From Populus alba (lineage: Eukaryota > Streptophyta > Magnoliopsida > Malpighiales > Salicaceae): DNA of 64,000 nucleotides. The notes below the pieces were generated by a model. It did not search any database. It was given only the letters and a program-made list of their open reading frames with translations, and had not been told where the DNA came from. The stretch is from the NCBI RefSeq assembly GCF_005239225.2, contig NC_133302.1:1240001-1304000 (forward strand), written 5' to 3'. This document shows, in pieces, positions 22,049-33,900 of this stretch (within the stretch, counting starts at the first letter, position 1; every line of letters starts with the position of its first letter). A program made the translations under genes and the position numbers.

Positions 22049-23224
22049 GTAAGTGTTTTCTTCTATTTTATTTATTTTATTTTATTGTATTTTTAGTTAT
22101 TTTTATTTTTGTTATGTTTTTTGTTTTGGTGTATTTTTTAGTAATGTAGATAAAGTTTTGAACTCAACACATTATTAAGGTATGTATATTTCTTTCCTAA
22201 AGTCTATAGTTTTTTTTTTAATTTATTGAATATTTTTTATTTTTTTAGTGGCATAATTGTTATTAGTTAATTTGTTGAATGTTGTTGTTAATGTTGAATT
22301 TAGTTGTTAATGTTAAATTTAACTTAGAATTAGTAATTGAATATGTTATAATAATTAGTAATTTAGTTTAATTATTTTCATTGATTTTAACTGTTAGTCT
22401 ATAATTATTTTTTTAATTTATTGAATATATTTTATTATTGTATTGCCCTAATTATTGATTAATTTGTTGAATTAATATTGTTAATGTTGAATTTACCTTA
22501 GAATTAGTAATTGAATATGTTATAATAATTAGTAATTTTACTCTATTATTGCATGATTTGTGTTTAATTATTTTCATTGATTTTAATTGTTAGTCTATAG
22601 TTTTTTTTAATTTATTGAATATATTTTATTGCTGCATTGCCATAATTATTGATTAATTTGTTGAATTAATATTGTTAATGTTGAATTTACCTTAGAATTA
22701 GTAATTGAATATGTTAGAATAAATAGTAATTTTACTTTATTATTGCATGATTTGTGTTTAATTGTTTCCATTGATTTTAATTGTTAGTCTATAATTTTGT
22801 TTTAATTTATTCAATATATTTTATTGTTGTATTGCCATAATTATTGATTAATTTATTGAATTAATATTGTTAATGTTGAATTTACCTTTGAATTAGTAAT
22901 TGAATATGTTGGAATAATTATTAATTTTACTCTATTATTGCATGATTTGTGTTTAATTGTTTCCATTTATTTTGAATTTATTGTTTTGTTGTATTGGCAT
23001 AATTATTGAATCATTTTGAATTGTAAATGTTAATGTTGAATTTACCTTAGACTAGTAATTGAATATGTTGGAATAATTAGTATAGATTGGGTCCATTGGT
23101 TGTGGTTATTGTGAATATTTGCAGGTTTGTGGATTTTGGGTAGTATACAGTATAGGGGAGGTGTTGTCGAAATTTTTTTAACATTTGCATTTAATTATAT
23201 AATTGTTTATATAAATTTGGGTAG
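22049..23224 (+). repeat. 5' leader intron of the CACTA accessory gene with ~185 bp tandem repeats
   Basis: A donor AAAG, then GTAAGTG, lies at 22048/22049 and an acceptor-like GGGTAG just before ATG 23225. The phrase GAATTAGTAATTGAATATG (or near variants) recurs at about 22327, 22502, 22695, 22888 and 23050. Each time it is preceded by GTTAATGTTGAATTTACCTT, giving about five degenerate units of 170-195 bp. Confidence 0.6.
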
Positions 23225-24935
23225 ATGCGGAGAATGAAAACTAGAGCTAGTCGTTCACGTCCGGTCGCAGCAAGTTCATCTAGCAGTGAGAACATTATTT
23301 CCTTAGGTGCCTCTCAAGAAGAGGCACCTACACCACCTACGCCGTCAACTGATGTTGCCTCTTCCAGCACTGGTTCACAGCGCAGATGCGGCGTGCCTTT
23401 GAAATGGAATCAATTTACCCGCAAGTACGAGGCACAGTGAAAGGACGACCTTTCAATGTAAGTTTGAAAAAAAAAATTTAAACATAATTTATGAAGTAAT
23501 CACTATTTCATTAATTTCATTTATTTTCAAGTTCACAAACATTGAGGCCGTCCGAGTAATATCATCAACGTTTTAAATTGTCGATGGAGATTCCATTGTT
23601 TCAATGGAGTCATATATCAAGGCATCCTGAATGGATGCCTCAAATCAATGCATGGTTTTCCAGATTTGAGGTTAGTGTTAATATATAATTTTAAGCTTAT
23701 TTCTAATAAATTATTAATATAATTGTAAATAAATTATTATTTTGTTAAAAAATTAAATTTTTATACACAGGATCGATTCTGCTAGGATAGTGAACATAAC
23801 ATTGTTGTGAGGAGGGTTTGGAAAAATCACGCGGAAACCAGGTAACATTGAAAACAATAAAAAAAAATTTAGAAAAAAATTTATGTTTCGAAATGTAATT
23901 TTTTATTGCGTGAAGTAGGTTGTGTGATTTTTGGTACGAAGCCCAAAAAAGGGAAAAAAAAGCGAGGGATAGGGGGTCCCAAGGCTGGAACGATGTTGCG
24001 TTTTGGAGGGATTTCAAACCGATATACATCCCGGAAGATATATGGCCGCACTATCTTCAGCACATGACATCTGAGCGGTTCACACGACGCTCATAGTCCA
24101 GTTCTAGCAACCGGAATCGGCCAATTCATGGCTCGGTGACAACGCACACCTGTGGCTTCGTTTTGTTTGCTGCACATGCAAAACAGATGGTAAGATTAAT
24201 TTAAATGAAATATTTTGTTAATAAATTGCGAAACGTTTGTTGTTAATAATTTTTTTCATTATAGGCTACGTCTTTTGGACGTGAGCCGAGCCCGATGGAG
24301 CTCTTTGTGGAGACGCACGTGCGGAGTCAAGACCGCCAAAAGGGGGCACAACAGTTCGTTGACAACCGTGCTCAATATTTCGTGGTATGTTTGTTCAACC
24401 ATTTTAGTTTGTAAGTTATTATTATGTTTATTGAATTGAATATGATGATTACTTTTTTTATTTTTAGGAGACCTATAATAATCAGTTGAAGGAGAGATAC
24501 GGGGACGATCCAACGACCCATCCGGAATTCGATCCGGATTTGTGGATGGAGGTTGGATCGTCAGGTGGACCCGATAAAAATCAGGTTTACAAGCTCTCCA
24601 ACACTACGGCCGACAACTTGCGGTCGTCTCGTAGTGCTTCAACCGTCGGGAGCTCCTAATCAATATCGAGCTCCCAATCTAAGAAGTTCGTGGCCTTGCA
24701 GCAACACACGGCTCAGCTCACCGAAAAGTACGACCACCTATCACAGGCGTACGCACAACTCAAAGAACAACAAAAAGCGGAGTCTGAACAACAAAGAGCG
24801 GCCTACGAACAGCTTCGCGAAATGGTCATAAACATGTCACAAGGTGGAACATGTGCGCCTAATCCTTTTTGGCCGTATGACCAGCCTCCTCCTCCTCCTC
24901 CTCCTCCTCCTCCTCCAGCTCCACCTTTATATTAA
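23225..24935 (+). pseudogene. Transposase_24 (Ptta/En/Spm) accessory protein gene of the CACTA element
   Basis: Spliced gene. Exon 1 begins MRRMKTRASRSRP and is Ser/Pro-rich. Further exon blocks: 23570-23670 (EWMPQINAWFSRFE), about 23770-23841, 23920-24189 (FKPIYIPEDIWPHYLQHM), 24265-24386 (MELFVETHVRSQD) and 24468-24935 (ERYGDDPTTHPEFDPDLWMEV). The last block ends in a coiled-coil-like AQLKEQQKAESEQQ and a run of 13 prolines before APPLY. This order matches plant Transposase_24 proteins encoded beside tnp2 in CACTA elements. In-frame stops after FTRRS (about 24092) and after STVGSS (about 24657) indicate decay. Splice sites were placed by consensus. Confidence 0.7.
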
Positions 24936-25149
24936 TTTTTAATACACATTATTTCCTTTAAAATTTTGTTTCATATTTTTTTGAAACACATTCATTTTGT
25001 AATGAATATTATTTAACTTTGATTTTTTGTTTTTTGATGCTTAATATAAATTTTATTTGCATATTTGGTTTTAATTACCGTTAATTTATATCATTTTATA
25101 TTATGTATTCTAAATAATTTCTAAAAAAATAAAAAAATACAATTACAAA

Positions 25150-25654
25150 GGGATTTACCGACGAAATTAATCCATCGGCATTAGACAGTAGCCGCCACTA
25201 TGACCGATGAATTTCTAGACGGATACATTCGGTCGGTATTTTCATGACTCACCAACAGATTTACCGACAGAATTATTCCGTTGGTATTTTAACTTACCAA
25301 CGAATTTACAGATGGATATATTCGGTCGGTATATTTCAACAATTCACCGACACATTTACCGACAGTAACTGTCCGTCGGTGAATTGTTATATCACCGACG
25401 GATTAATATCCGTCAGTATATTTCAAGCGGAAAACCTTTTTTTTTTGCGCGCAAAATTTCGTTTGTAAAAACCATCAGCAAATGGTTTTTTTGTTTTTCC
25501 GACCGATATAGCGACGGAATGAGGAATCACCGACGAAAGGTAAGCTGACGGACGTTTTCCGTTGTTAATGTAGTCTGTAAATAATTTACCGACGTACTCT
25601 CAATCACCCACCGACAAAATATTTCCGTCGGTAAAACTATGAAATCTTGTAGTG
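25150..25654. repeat. 3' subterminal repeat block of the large CACTA element
   Basis: More than ten copies of ACCGACGGA, ACCGACAGA or TCCGTCGGTA in both orientations. Such arrays are the binding sites for the CACTA DNA-binding accessory protein in characterised En/Spm elements. The block ends at the terminal TAGTG. Confidence 0.75.
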
Positions 25655-25928
25655 AAATGAAGAAAATGTTTTAAAGAAGCATTTTATATCTTTGTTAATA
25701 TAAATAGAAAGAAATGTTGGGTTAATGTGAAAAAATAAGGGAAAAATATACCTATAAATAGGGAAAGAATTTTCCAGAATTCTAGAGAAGTGGCCGGCCA
25801 AAGAGAGTGGGAAGTGAGGGAGGAGAAATTGAGTGAGAAAGCTTGCAAAACCACACAAAAACACAAAGGACAACTTTCATGCATCAATGCTTTGGTGTCT
25901 TCTCTTTTTATCTTCATTTTTTGTGCAG

Positions 25929-26122
25929 ACATGAAGATGTGAATCACTATGAGTCGAAGGCACCACATCCAAAAATGGCTCACCCTTGGCCAGACCACTT
26001 ATACCCACTGCACGTAGCCATGGGTGCAGCAGGTGACGATGCTGAGGCCAAATTAGTGCACAGAAGTTGGACTAAAGGTACCCTTAATTTCTTGTGCTTC
26101 CTACCAGTTTCACAGAACCTAA
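25929..26122 (+). pseudogene. 4,5-DOPA dioxygenase extradiol-like gene, terminal exon
   Basis: Acceptor TTTTTTGTGCAG ends at 25928. The exon reads [44 protein letters not shown] and [15 protein letters not shown](L/F)(Y)PL and VAMGAAG are characteristic of the C-terminal part of plant LigB-type extradiol dioxygenases. A one-base shift follows TL; the next frame gives SCASYQF and a stop at 26120-26122, the expected family end. With the fragment at 21222 it is the remainder of one gene split by the CACTA element, or of two tandem copies; I favour the first. Confidence 0.75.
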
Positions 26123-28489
26123 ATAAAATCTTCATCAACATTACAAGTGCTGCTGGAATCCTTGTAGGCTGACATTATTAGCTATAAAATGATAATCTTG
26201 TGGATAATCATATGAAATTACCCTAAACTGAAAAGAAAAAAAAGTTATTCAAAGTCGATGGTTTTAAAATTTAGTTAATTACAACAAATTCTAATTTTTT
26301 TACAAATTTGTTATATATATCGAGATGACTTCTTATCTTTAATAAATAGATCCATTTTAATAATACATTGCAGTTAATTTATCCCAGAAATTAACTCGTA
26401 AATACTTGTTGTCTATCCAGTTCACATATGCAAACCAAACACAAATAAAAATTCTTTGTCTTGAGTTTTCTTATTCCAGCTTCCAAAATTCTTATTTTGA
26501 TTAGTAATGTAAAAAGTTAATTATTTTTGTTAGATTTATTTTTTAATAGTTTTAATATACTAATATAAAAAATAAATAGTAAAAAATCTAAAATAATTAT
26601 TTTAATATTAATTAAAAAAATACTTTTAAAAATCACTTGCATTACTTTACCAAAACAAACTCTTAATACATATATTAGATTCCAGGTGGATTTCCAGCTA
26701 ATATGAAAAAAACAACGTCAGCCAAGACATCATCAAGAAGAGCAAGGTAAAACAAAACTCATCGATTGGGTCCCTACTATTTGAAACAAAATGAAAATTT
26801 ACAAAACCAATAATAATGAAGAATTTATATGTGATTTTTTTTAGGTTTTTTTTTTGTTAAAGATAATTTTTGTATCCACTAGATTCAAGATTTGTTTCGA
26901 AAGATGGTTATTTCGAAAGTCTGATTTAGGAATCTGAACCTCCCTATGATGGATAGAATTGCATAACAATCATCTTATTACATATTTTCTTGCTAAATAT
27001 ATTTAGAAAAATCATTATTAGTTGTAATATTGGGAAAGAATTATATTGAACTGATTTACATTTATTTATTTATTGTTTTCAAAAATAAAAAATATGTCAC
27101 AGCAATTTCTGGAAACCAGGCACCAAGAAACCCCGCATCCTCGAAGAGCAAGAAGGCGGTGTCGTTTTCTTTGCCCCCTAACTCTTCCGCCTCCTCCTTC
27201 CTCCAGGTTTGGATATGCAAGTATAGGGAGTCAAAGGCAGAGATTGATTTTAAGCTGATGGGAATACATTCACCAGATGGAAAATTCTAAGGATGCATTT
27301 GGAGGCGGGACTTTTAAATGCCAGTATTATCCAAGGATGATTACCAAAGGAAAAGTTTAAATTCTGCCTTCCATGGACTCTAGCCTCAGTATTCCGAATG
27401 TTACCATCAGTTTTAAACTATGTGTTTGAGTTGCTTGTAATCTTCAATGAATCGAGATATTCGAGTTGTGAATAGTAAGGTTCTAACAACCAATGGAATT
27501 TCCATTAGCTTCCTTAAAAAGTTTCAAACCTTTTTACATTGCCTGAATAAGGGTTCTTCGTACAGTCTGATTCTTATTAGTTTGATTGCGTGAATTTAAC
27601 CAGCCTTTAACTGAAAGTTTTGGGAGGTTTAGAATTGAATGATAAGGAAGCACAGATCATGAGAAAGGTTTAAGAGATTTGGTGAGGGAAATTAGGAATC
27701 AATAAGAAATTAGGCTTATTAGAGGAAGACTAGCTATTAAAGTCATTGCAATTTGCAAGCAACTTTATGTTTTTTTACTCTAAAGAAATAAAACAGAGGT
27801 GCAAATCCCTTGTGCTTTCTTTGTCCTGTATGCCATGATTACTCTCATGGAAACCACCATGCAAACTTCATGCCACTTTCTGCTTTATTTATTCACACTA
27901 ACTATTCAACGAGTTCACATTACACTGCTTTAAGTCCTCGAGTATAATGAATTAATGAAGATAGAAACTCCAAAGAAAAATCACTTGGCTAGAAATAACT
28001 TACTTCAGTACTGGGTCTGCAGTAGCATGGATAAGAAAAACTATCTCCTTCCTTGTTAGAGAGGGCTCTGACATGCTTCCCATCTGGCACACTGTAACTT
28101 GCAGATCCGTTTGGCTTTTGAGCTGTGGACTCCCCATCACTTCAACTGATTTTTGTTTGTTTGACCACAAGATATTGATTGTCTTGGGAAATTCCAAGGA
28201 CGCATTGGGGTCAGAACTTTTAATTGCCAGTATTATCCAAGGATGATTACATCCTGCAAGCTTCTAAGACAAATAAAAATGTATCAGTTCATTTAATTTA
28301 TTAGTTCTAAAGTCATTAAACATATTGCTAGTTCGTGATCATTCCAATTTTCTTGTTGCTGCTGTTGTCCATTAACTCTCGTATTTCTTGACTTGTCTGT
28401 CAGTAAAATGATTAATGTTTCTTTCAAGTTTGATGCCTGCATAACGTATCAGGATAAATACACCATTAGTGATGCGATCCAACCATCAA
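26123..28489. other. Intergenic: AT-rich repeat, duplicated leader and an inverted 5' module
   Basis: 26510-26660 is an AT-rich dispersed repeat. 26700-26760 repeats the sequence upstream of the DOPA-dioxygenase start. 27285-27350 and 28190-28250 share a ~60 bp sequence (GCCAGTATTATCCAAGGATGATTAC). 27720-27935 is the inverted counterpart of the module at 58960-59165 (CTTTAGAGTAAA, CAAAGAAAGCAC, GGTGGTTTCCATG on the minus strand). Two ORFs (27030-27290 plus, 28000-28197 minus) are unrecognised. Confidence 0.5.
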
Positions 28490-30060
28490 GAATCTATTAA
28501 TGGAGGTTCCAATTAGTTAAACTAGGCTTAGAACCAGCTAAAAATTCAAAGAAACTTTTAATAGACTTCTTCAGGAGACATGGGTTAAGGTGGACTTTTT
28601 GGTTGCTCAATCTTTGTTCTTGATTGAATTTTCAAATCTTCAAAGAATTGATCATTCTTTGCTATGAATTTATACTTTATTTGCTTCTCTTCAAGTGTAG
28701 GCGTTGTAATCGAGTTAGTATAGTCTTGTTGCTTTGGAGCAAGTTTTCTATTATGATAAACTCATTTAAATCTCAACAAAACTTGAATTAGATTGATTTT
28801 GAAATCACAAATTTCATTAAATTCCGTTTAGGGTTCATATGACGTATTGTTGCTGACAAGGGTCTGAAAAAGCCTCTCTATACCTCTCCACGTTTGAACA
28901 AGGAGAAGTTCTATATATTTAGAAACACATTTCATGCATGTACTTCCTCTTATTTTTTCTTTTTATCTTTTTCCTTTTTGTTCTTTCTAACTTCAGAAAA
29001 TATATTAAAGAAATAATATAAATCATAAAAACAATAAATTTATACAAGTTTTTGTACATCACAAACTGATTTTTGAGCTTAAGAATATTCCCTTGTGAAA
29101 TAAATTAAATAAATATTAAGTATCAGTTTTCTTCATCTTATGTTCTTATTTTTGAGAGGGTCCTTGGCAACTAGAAACAAGAATCACTCCCTATGGGTTC
29201 AGTAGCTTTATTAAGCCATGCCATCTCAGATTCATCCAAATAAGGGGCTAGAATATATCCCTACATCTCCCATGGTAGCTGTTAAGCCATTTATCACTTC
29301 AGGACCTGGAAGGTCAAGTCGATCATCTTCGTTTGATATGGTGCCCATGTTTTGTGCTCGAATGATAAGTAGCCCTTGTCACCAAAATTGAATTTGTATC
29401 GGCCTCCTTGACGAAAGCACATTTTCCAATCTTATCCGAAGTTCCCATCCTCATAGCATCCCGGTTCATCTGTTACAGTCATGGGAGCTAATTACGAGCA
29501 TGTGGTCTGAAACTAATTAAATTGAGGTCCTTCATGTACATTTAGGTATGATCCAATACCATGACCAGTGCCATGTCGATAATCAAGAGTCCAAGACCAT
29601 CCTTCCATGAAGGAATTCGAGCAAGAATGTCAAGGGCATGACCGTTAGTTCCGTTGAGAAAACAAGCATTACCCAAAGCAATGTGACCCTTGGAGAACCT
29701 GGTTCGCTGGAGACGAAGTTGATGATCGATAGTGTGCTGGCTAGCCAATGCTACCCCCCCCTGTTTCTGTTTTTTCTTTGTTTGTTTTATGGTGTTTTTT
29801 GGTTTTTATCTATTGAATATAAATTATATATTGAGAATTCATCTAATAATTTTAAATATTTAAATTAAAATAATTCTTTTGCATATTCAATCTGATAAAT
29901 ACATTTTACCTTAAGAAAAGAAGGGCAGCACGCGTTTTCTTCAATTATGGATAAGAAATGATTTTTTTTTTCTGAGAAGAAATAAATGATCCATTTTAAA
30001 GGCCTTCAGATTTCAACACATGAAGGGATGCATACATGTCTCAGGAATTAACTTTTAATT
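28490..30060. repeat. Segment duplicated at 45240-47240 (copy 1)
   Basis: Starts CTATTAATGGAGGTTCCAATTAG and runs collinear with 45241 onward through the aminopeptidase P remnant and the block ending CCTTCAGATTTCAACACATGAAGGG. The second copy differs mainly by a 445 bp LTR insertion and small indels. Confidence 0.8.
29205..29750 (-). pseudogene. Aminopeptidase P (Xaa-Pro aminopeptidase, M24B) remnant, copy 1
   Basis: On the minus strand, [26 protein letters not shown] is followed in a shifted frame by [10 protein letters not shown] (metal-binding His region). Then come [13 protein letters not shown] and MTVTDEPGCYEDG with EN-type metal ligands. This is the C-terminal catalytic pita-bread half of plant APP1-like enzymes, which remove an N-terminal residue preceding proline. 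The N-terminal half (of about 650 residues) and several frames are lost. No introns are seen between blocks that are collinear in protein, and a few residues before MTVTDEP are missing. Confidence 0.75.
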
Positions 30061-30089
30061 GCCACTGATTCCCTCTGAGTAACATAAAA

Positions 30090-30655
30090 TTTATGAAAGT
30101 GACATAAAATTTGCATGGTGGTTTCGAGGAGAAGTGGGAGTAATAATTGCAAATAGGACAAAGAAAGCAAAAGGGTTTTGCCCTGCTGTTTTATTTCTTT
30201 AGAGTAAAACGGGTAATTATCTAGTCCACCTTCACGGTAATCAAATTAATTGCTTGTGCTTTCCTTTACGAGATCAGCTGTTACTGACAGACTAAAAAAT
30301 AAATTTGCAGTTCTGATTAAATTAAAACAACAAAAAGGGAAAAAGATGGAAGACAGCTCGCATCCCTTTCCAAATTCCTTTTGACTTCTCCAAAGAAAAA
30401 GAACATGGCTTTAATTTCATACAGTTGCTTGCCACATTGCACTTTGATAAAGTTGCTTCCACTAAGAGAGAAATCTCTCAGTATAACCATTGATTTCCTA
30501 ATTTCCCTCACCAAATTTCTTATTGATTTCCTAACTTCCCCCACCAAACTTCTTAAAATTTGTATAGTGCTTTCGAGGGAGACAAATGAAAATAATAATT
30601 GCATAATGGACAACAAAGCCCCTTTGTATGGTAGTTTCCAGGAGACAGTGGGAGT
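30090..30655 (+). promoter_or_regulatory. NLR-type 5' modules upstream of, and split by, the Copia element
   Basis: 30095-30320 has TTTGCATGGTGGTTTCGAGG, GTGGGAGTAATAATTGCA, GGACAAAGAAAGCA and TTTATTTCTTTAGAGTAAA. 30440-30655 has the CTCTCAGTATA(A)CCATTGATTTCC leader and a second GGAGACAGTGGGAGT. The latter is interrupted by the Copia element and continues at 35816. The same words stand upstream of NLR-C, NLR-D and NLR-E. Confidence 0.6.
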
Positions 30656-30971
30656 TATTGGAAATGGAATTATAAACTGAATTCTTTCTTATTTATTGAA
30701 TAATTTGATACAATATTTATAGTGCAGCTTCAGTGTAAATAACAGAATTTAGTTGTAAATAACAACCTGATTTGTAACAGAATATAACTGAATACAACTG
30801 AATGTAACAGAATATAACTGAATATAACTGCCTGCCATGCTGAGCATATCAGCTTCAACGTGTTTCTTGCTTGTCAGTGCAGTAGCGTGAGCATGAGTAG
30901 TTTCTTCCCAGTGCAACATCTTCATTGGTATCACTGCTGCAGACGTGTACTTGGCTTGAGTATATTCAACA
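30656..30971 (-). repeat. 3' LTR of the Copia element
   Basis: 316 bp, TATTGGAAATGG ... ATTCAACA in plus view (TGTTGAATAT ... CCAATA on the element strand), matching 35510-35815. Contains the internal repeat CAGAATATAACTGAATACAACTGAATGTA. Confidence 0.9.
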
Positions 30972-30982
30972 CACCCCCTCAA

Positions 30983-33900
30983 GATGAGAGTCATGAAACA
31001 TGTCAGGGAGAATAAATGTTATGAACACTCAGGCTTGGATAGTAAGGGATGAAACAGAGAGGACCGAGAGCTTTTGTAAAAATGCCAGCCAACTGGTTTT
31101 GAGAAGATACATGAAAAGTGCGAAGAACACCAGATTGAAATTTTCTCACGAACCACATGACAATCAATGTCAATGTGTTTGGTACGCTCATAGAAAACAG
31201 GATTGGCAGCAATGTGAAGAGTAGCTTTACTATCACAATAGAGAAGAGCAGGCTGGAGTGGGACGTGTAGGTCAGTGAGAAGATTTCAAAGCCATACAAG
31301 TTTCACAGCAAGTGGAAGCCAATGGCCCTGTACTCGGCTTCAGTAGAAGAACGAGGACTGTGGTTATTTCCACGAAATCAAAGAGTTGTCCAAAAATACA
31401 CAATAGCCTGTGACTGAGCGGCGAGAATCCAAGCAACCAGCCCAGTCTGAATCACAAAATGCTTTCAATTGCAGGTTAGAAGCAATTGGAAAGAACATGC
31501 CCTGAGCTGGAGAGGTTTTAATTATATCTTAGGACTTGAGTGGCTGCATCCAGATGAGGAGCTCGTGGCTTGTCCATATATTGACTTAAGACCTGAACAG
31601 CAAAAGAAAGATCGGGTCTACTGAGAGTGAGATAGAGCAATCTCCAACAAGGCGTCTGTAGGAGTAGGATCGGCTAATAGTTAGCCAGAATCTCTAGAGA
31701 ATTTCACATTAGGATCCATAGGAAACTTTGGCGGTTTGGAAGCCAACAAGCCAGTAATCTCAAGTATGTCCAAGGCATACTTGCGTTGACAAACAGAAAT
31801 TCCAAGCTCACTGCGAGCTATTTCTAACCCCAGAAAATACTTTAACTAACCAAGGTCTTTTAAGCTTAAACCTGTCGTTAAGCATGTGAATGAATATGGA
31901 AACATCATCTGAAATTATCATTGGCCACAACTATATCATCAACATATACTAATATAGCAATAAATGAATCTGTCAAAGATCGAGTGAACAAAGTGTAATC
32001 AGCCTTGGACTGCACGAAACCAAATTCAATCAAGGCAGAAAGAAAATTTGGCAAACCATTGCCGTGAAGATTGCTTTAAACCATAAAGTGATTTATGTAA
32101 TCTGCAAACCTTGGACCCCCCCATTTTAGCAAAACCAGGTGGCAATGTCATGTATACTTCTCATCTAATCATTGTTCACGTCCAATTGATGAAGATGCCA
32201 TTGTTTGACAGCAGCAATGGCTAAAAGGGTTCTGACAGTGGTGAGCTTAGCCACAGTAGAGAAAGTATCATAATAGTCCAATCCTTCACATTGATTATAC
32301 CCCTTTGCAACAAGTCTAGCTTTATACCTCTCCAAAGTGCCATCAGATTTCAACTTGACTTTATTAAACCCATTTGCAGCCAATAGTGTGTTTAGATGCA
32401 GGAAGATTAACAATAGTCCAGGTGTTATTCAATTCAAGAGCTTTGATTTCAGTATCCATAGCCTCACACCATTCCTTACTACGGATAGCTTGAGTATAGG
32501 AAGTAGGCTCAGTAAGAGTAGAGACAGAAAGGCTGAAATATTTCTGAGCAGGAGAAAGATGAGAATATGAAAGTACGGATGAAAGAGTGTAAGGAATACC
32601 TGAAGCTGAAGAGGAAGGTGCAGGTGCAGAAGAGGAGGTGGCAACATGACAATGATAGTCATGCAAATATCCAGGTTTGTGTTTTATCCTAGAAGATCTC
32701 CTGCCCGACTGAGAAATGAGCTCAGAAGGGGATGGTATAAGTGGTGCTAAGTCAGAATTGGAGGAAGAGGGAGGAACAGATTGACAAATAGAAGAATTGA
32801 AAGGCATTGGATCATTGAAAGGAGCAATTGATTCAGGTAGGGGAAAGGTAAGGGAAGAACAGAATCAGTAGAAGAAGAAGGTGTGTGAGTGCAAAAGGAA
32901 AGATGGTTTCATGGAATATGACATTGCGGGAGACAAAAACAGTATGTTGATGTAAATCATAGAGTTTGTATCCCTTGATGTGAGAAGGATATCCAAGAAA
33001 TATACATGGTAATAGCTCTAGGATCGAATTTGTGTCTATGTCTTAGTAAGGTAGTGGCATAGCAGAGGCAAACCAAACACCTTTAAATGAGAATATGATG
33101 GACGAGAATGGAACAAAGCTTCATAAGGTGATTTGTTGTGTAAGACTGGAGTGGGAATGCGGTTGATTAGATGTACTGCAGTAAAGCACACAATCTCCCC
33201 AGAATGGTAAGGATAAATGAGATTGAAATCGAAGTGATCTAGCAACGTTCAAAATGTGTTGATGTTTACGTTCAACAGTGGAGTTTTGCTGAGTGTGTCT
33301 CAACACAAGCTTAGTTGATGAATGACACCCTTTGATGCATAGAATTGGCTCATATGAAATTCAACACATTATCTGATCGGAGGGACTTGATTGTGGTATT
33401 GAATTGTGTTCAACCATAGAAAAAAAAAGATTGAATATGAGTGTTGGTTTGAGACTTATTGTCTAAAAGATGGATCCAGGTGAATCTGCTGTGATCATCG
33501 ACAATAGTTAGAAAATATGAAGAACCACTAATGGACTTAGTAGAAAAGGGACCCCAAAGATCACAGTGAATGAGATCAAATGGTTTTGCAGAAGTCGTAA
33601 GGCTGTGAGGAAAAGATAAACGATGCTGTTTAGCCAATGGCAAATGCTGCAAGTTGTATTAGATTCATGTAACACTTGAGGGATTACATGAGAGAGGTAA
33701 TTTCAAGGGAAAATCAGAAGGGTGGCCTAATCTGTAATGCCATAGACTATTGTTTACAGAATGAACAAAGAAACTAGCAGGGGCTAGATCAGTGAGTGGA
33801 GGCTGAAAACATGGGTGAAACAGGATTGACAAAACATAGAAGTTCTAGATAAAGCAGAAACTGGAATTTGCTGCAAATGATATAAACCTCCATCTTCTTT

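Larger units (their letters stand above)
21302..25654 (+). mobile_element. Decayed CACTA (En/Spm) transposon with tnp2 and Transposase_24 remnants
   Basis: The right end is clear: dense CCGACGGA/CCGTCGGTA subterminal repeats from 25150, ending AAATCTTGTAGTG at 25654. A second cluster of such repeats (21598-21900) precedes the second gene, and a tnp2 fragment lies to its left. No matching 5' CACTACAAGATTT terminus was found, so the left end is lost or rearranged. The subterminal motif is shared with the small elements at 1314 and 54311. It sits between two parts of a DOPA-dioxygenase-like gene. Confidence 0.8.

Noticed and set aside
24690..24935. Separate small poly-proline protein
   Set aside because: It is the last exon of the Transposase_24 gene; its Gln/Glu-rich coiled coil and proline tail continue the same reading frame.
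27030..27290. Possible small gene on the plus strand
   Set aside because: No motif or homologous copy supports either of the two overlapping frames.
28000..28197. Minus-strand ORF of 65 codons
   Set aside because: Unrecognised, with no conserved copy at the paralogous block.
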